DNA of 7,966 bases, taken from an uncultured Lachnospiraceae bacterium. GTDB taxonomy: Bacteria > Bacillota > Clostridia > Lachnospirales > Lachnospiraceae. The notes below the pieces were generated by a model that was given only the letters and a program-made list of their open reading frames with translations, searched no databases and had not been told where the DNA came from. This document shows positions 5,600 through 7,966 of this stretch, one piece after another (the stretch's first letter is position 1; the number at the start of each line of letters is the position of its first letter). Location of the stretch: assembly GCA_946413945.1 (NCBI GenBank), contig CAMKMR010000072.1, forward strand, positions 1 to 7,966, in the 5' to 3' direction. Position numbers and translations under genes: made by a program.

Positions 5600-7785
5600 G
5601 GAAAATACTTCTATTTGCAGGCACCACAGAAGGGCGTATTTGTGCCGAAAAATTAAAGAAATATGGTATTTCAATGGATGTCTGTGTAGCAACTGAATAT
5701 GGAAAAGAAATGATCGAGCCTTCTAAGTTTATAAATATCCTTCGGGGAAGGCTTGATCTTAATGGGATAAAGGATCTGATAGATAAAAATGATTATCAGC
5801 TGATAATTGATGCTACTCATCCTTATGCTACATGCGTAAGTAAGAACATTAAGGAGGCTGTAGAAGCGAGCGGCCTGCCATATATAAGGATTAAAAGAGA
5901 GTCATTATTTTTAGATTATGGAATCTATTTTAACAACTATGATGAAATGATCCTTAGGTTAAAGAATACAAAGGGAAATATACTTCTTACTACAGGAAGT
6001 AAGGAACTTATCAGATTTTCATCAGATCCAGATCTAAAAGAAAGACTAATTGTGAGGGTTATTCCGGGAGAAGAAAGTATAAGGCTTTGTAGTGACGCAG
6101 GAATAGAAAGAGAAAAGATAATAGCGATGCAGGGACCATTTTCATCTAATATGAATCAGGCCATCATAAAGGAATATGATATAAAGATTCTTGTAACAAA
6201 AGAAAGTGGAACTGCAGGGGGATTTAGAGAAAAGATAGAGGCTGCAAAAAAGGAAGGTGTAAGCTGCTTTATTTTACGCAGGCCTAAAGACGATCTAAAT
6301 GAAGAGGGGATTTCTCTGGATGATGCTATAGAAAAAACATTTGAGTTTATGGGCATAAAGAACAACGATATAAGCTCTGGTGGGATTAAAAAGAAAAACG
6401 ATATAACTCCTGGTGGGATTAAAAAGAAAAACGATATAAGCCTTATCGGAATAGGAATGGATGGTGAAAGAACCCTTACCATAGAGGCAAAAAGGTATAT
6501 AGAAGAGGCAGATCTTATATATGGTGCCAGCAGGATGATAGATTCTGTGGCATATTTAAACCCTAAGGCTTTATATAAGAAAATGTATATCAGTAAAGAT
6601 ATTTTAGATGATATAAAAAAGCAGCTTGTCTTTACGAATGAAGTGAAAAATATAGCTATTCTTTATTCTGGAGATACCGGATTTTACAGCGGGGCTTCTA
6701 AAATGAGAAACTATATTTTAAATGATGAATCTATCAAAGAAAGGATAGAATTAAAGACTCTTCCGGGAATCTCATCACTTTCAATGATGGCAGCAAGATG
6801 TAACATTTCCTATGAGGATATTGAAATAATAAGTAGTCACGGGATCAGTGAGGATATCTGGGAAAAGAAATTAAAAAATGCTCTTGCAGAAGATAAAAAT
6901 ATTTTCCTGATCACATCAGGAAGAGAAGATGTAAGGCATATCATAGATATAGCATGCCATGTTTCTAAAGAATATCAGATCTATCTGGGAAGAAATCTTT
7001 CTTATGAAGATGAAGAAATTACTGTTATTAATTCAAAAGAATTTAATATAAAGGAGATTGATGACACTGAAGGGCTTTATTCTATTGTAATAAAGAGAGT
7101 TCCTGATGATAAAAAAAATGATAAGGTAACTGCTGAGATTATCAAAGAAGAGAATTCTGAGCTGATTACTAGGATTGTTAAAGATAAGAATATAGATGAC
7201 TTAAATATTCTTGGCCTTAGGGATGAAGAATTCCTTAGAGATGAAAAGACTCCAATGACTAAGGAAGAAGTTAGGGAGATCATCGTTTCAAAACTTCGCC
7301 TTAGAGATGGGGATATTTTCTTTGATATAGGCAGCGGAACAGGTTCTATAGCAATCCAGGCTTCAATGTTAAAAGATATAGAAGTTTATGCAGTAGAAGA
7401 AAAAACATCTTCCTGCCTCCTTATAAAGAAAAATATAGAAAAGTTTGGTTGCAGGAAGATAAGTATTTTTAATGACAGGGCAAGCAATGTAATAGATTCA
7501 TTTCCAATGCCGGATGCTGTATTTATAGGTGGAAGTGGAGGGGAATTAGAAGAGATCATAGCAAAGCTTAATTCTAAGAAAAATGAAGATAAGAGAAGGA
7601 AGATCAGAGTTGTTATAAGCACTGTTACCCTGGAGACAGAAATGGAAATCTATGGCCTTATAAAAAAATATGAGCCAGAAGATTTAGATATTGTTGAAGT
7701 TAACATTTCAAAAGCAAGAAAACTGGGAAGATATAATCTTATGAAGGCTGAAAATCCTATAAAGATTATCTCATTTAAATTATAA
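5596..7785 (+). CDS. cbiJET: Trifunctional CbiJ-CbiE-CbiT fusion (6A reductase, C5- and C15-methyltransferases)
   Basis: This 729-residue protein joins three enzymes. Residues 1-252 are CbiJ/CobK (cobalt-precorrin-6A reductase, nicotinamide-dependent): LLFAGTTEGR (5-14), DATHPYA (72-78), TTGSKEL (132-138), and TKESGTAGGF. Residues 279-501 are CbiE (C5 methylation of cobalt-precorrin-7): ISLIGIGMDGERTLT, YSGDTGFYSGA (357-367), and LPGISSLSMMAAR. Residues 536-729 are CbiT (C15 methylation and decarboxylation of 6B): TPMTKEEVR (552-560), the class I SAM motif FDIGSGTGS (576-584), and FIGGSGG (643-649). The three act in consecutive steps (J, then T, then E). The J-E linker is an 11-residue repeat and the E-T linker is Lys/Asp-rich. 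The start ATG overlaps the cbiH stop and has AAGGGG (5581-5586) as SD. All three domains keep their key motifs and no frameshift is seen, so all are probably active. CbiET fusions are well known; I am less sure how common the added CbiJ is. Confidence 0.94.
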   Translation: MRKILLFAGTTEGRICAEKLKKYGISMDVCVATEYGKEMIEPSKFINILRGRLDLNGIKDLIDKNDYQLIIDATHPYATCVSKNIKEAVEASGLPYIRIKRESLFLDYGIYFNNYDEMILRLKNTKGNILLTTGSKELIRFSSDPDLKERLIVRVIPGEESIRLCSDAGIEREKIIAMQGPFSSNMNQAIIKEYDIKILVTKESGTAGGFREKIEAAKKEGVSCFILRRPKDDLNEEGISLDDAIEKTFEFMGIKNNDISSGGIKKKNDITPGGIKKKNDISLIGIGMDGERTLTIEAKRYIEEADLIYGASRMIDSVAYLNPKALYKKMYISKDILDDIKKQLVFTNEVKNIAILYSGDTGFYSGASKMRNYILNDESIKERIELKTLPGISSLSMMAARCNISYEDIEIISSHGISEDIWEKKLKNALAEDKNIFLITSGREDVRHIIDIACHVSKEYQIYLGRNLSYEDEEITVINSKEFNIKEIDDTEGLYSIVIKRVPDDKKNDKVTAEIIKEENSELITRIVKDKNIDDLNILGLRDEEFLRDEKTPMTKEEVREIIVSKLRLRDGDIFFDIGSGTGSIAIQASMLKDIEVYAVEEKTSSCLLIKKNIEKFGCRKISIFNDRASNVIDSFPMPDAVFIGGSGGELEEIIAKLNSKKNEDKRRKIRVVISTVTLETEMEIYGLIKKYEPEDLDIVEVNISKARKLGRYNLMKAENPIKIISFKL
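6364..6441 (+). repeat. 33-bp in-frame tandem repeat encoding the CbiJ-CbiE linker
   Basis: Two 33-bp units, 6364-6396 and 6397-6429, are followed by a partial third (6430-6441, AACGATATAAGC). They encode NDISSGGIKKK, NDITPGGIKKK and then NDIS, which continues as the first strand of the CbiE domain (ISLIGIG). The units differ only around the fourth and fifth codons (SS versus TP). Being 11 codons long, the repeat can change copy number without breaking the frame. Its GG and KKK composition suits a flexible, soluble hinge (residues 257-279). Confidence 0.9.
7111..7124 (+). other. A8 tract with a double stop in the shifted frame, between CbiE and CbiT
   Basis: Eight consecutive A residues (7111-7118) encode Lys-Lys-Asn (506-508), seven residues after the CbiE domain ends. 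If one A were added by transcriptional slippage, or the ribosome slipped back one base, the next codons would be TGA (7119-7121) and TAA (7122-7124). That would release a CbiJ-CbiE protein without CbiT. The tract and stops are directly visible; any use of them is speculative, as A-runs are common in this A-rich DNA. Confidence 0.3.
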
Positions 7786-7844
7786 AGAGATTTTTTATTT
7801 TTTATACAAACGGCAGTGGATGCGAAAGATTTAAGATAAAAAAA

Positions 7845-7850
7845 GGGGAG
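7845..7850 (+). promoter_or_regulatory. ribosome binding site of cbiA
   Basis: GGGGAG, preceded by an A-run, lies 5 nt before the ATG at 7856. The 70-bp gap after the CbiJ-E-T stop is otherwise A+T-rich; its early T-run (about 7791-7803) has no G+C-rich hairpin in front of it, so I see no terminator and cbiA probably stays in the same transcript. Confidence 0.7.
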
Positions 7851-7855
7851 CATCA

Positions 7856-7966
7856 ATGAAAAATCATCCGGGAATTTTAATAGCGGCGCCTCAAAGTGGC
7901 AGTGGTAAGACGCTTATCACTATATCTTTACTAAGAGCCTATTCTTCTCTTGGGTTAAAGATAGGT
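7856..7966 (+). CDS. cbiA: Cobyrinate a,c-diamide synthase CbiA, N-terminal fragment
   Basis: Only the first 37 codons are present; the gene runs off the right edge. The fragment starts MKNHPGILIAAPQSGSGKTL and continues with a helix and LGLKIG. The strand followed by P-loop APQSGSGKT (residues 11-19) is the ATP-binding start of the DTBS-like domain in CbiA/CobB; CobQ/CbiP-type cobyric acid synthases usually have T-S-x-x-G-K-S at this place. The enzyme converts the a and c carboxylates of cobyrinate into amides using ATP and glutamine, the step right after CbiC. The glutaminase half cannot be seen. Position after cbiJET supports the call; a related amidotransferase is a minor alternative. Confidence 0.85.
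   Translation, partial: MKNHPGILIAAPQSGSGKTLITISLLRAYSSLGLKIG

Noticed and set aside
7786..7805. T-rich stretch after the CbiJ-E-T gene as a terminator
   Set aside because: No inverted repeat precedes it; the sequence in front is the A+T-rich end of the gene.

Overview
The window is a compact, one-directional stretch of a cobalamin (vitamin B12) biosynthesis cluster of the anaerobic, early-cobalt-insertion type. All recognisable genes are on the + strand. The DNA is A+T-rich, the coding strand is strongly purine-rich, and Arg is mostly AGA/AGG and Ile often ATA. Together with purine-rich Shine-Dalgarno (SD) sites and the oxygen-independent pathway markers CbiD and CbiG, this suggests an anaerobic Bacillota, probably a Clostridia/Lachnospiraceae-like organism. 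That placement is inference; no marker gene is present.

Layout: (1) positions 1-901 hold the last codons of a FecCD/BtuC-type permease and a complete FecE/BtuD-type ABC ATPase, overlapping by 4 nt. (2) A 127-bp purine-rich spacer with internal repeats follows. (3) cbiC and cbiD are directly abutted (TAAATG). (4) A 113-bp spacer with a possible internal promoter leads to cbiF. (5) A 61-bp spacer containing a 14-bp tandem repeat leads to cbiG. (6) cbiH and a large cbiJ-cbiE-cbiT fusion follow, overlapping by ATGA. (7) The first 37 codons of cbiA run off the right edge.

The enzymes present cover the corrin-ring pathway from cobalt-precorrin-3 to cobyrinate in order of use: CbiH (C17 methylation and ring contraction), CbiF (C11), CbiG (lactone opening, loss of the C20 fragment), CbiD (C1), CbiJ (reduction), CbiT (C15 and decarboxylation), CbiE (C5), CbiC (methyl shift), then CbiA (a,c-diamidation). 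CbiL, the cobalt chelatase and the late genes (cbiP, cbiB, cobU/S/T) are not in the window. The adjacent ABC transporter may import a corrinoid, cobalt or iron chelate; its substrate cannot be read from sequence.

I see no unknown system here; the gene content is a known pathway. The less ordinary features are structural: a three-enzyme CbiJ-E-T fusion catalysing three consecutive steps, an in-frame 33-bp tandem repeat forming its J-E linker, an A8 tract with a double stop in the shifted frame at the E-T linker, and short tandem duplications at several gene junctions.
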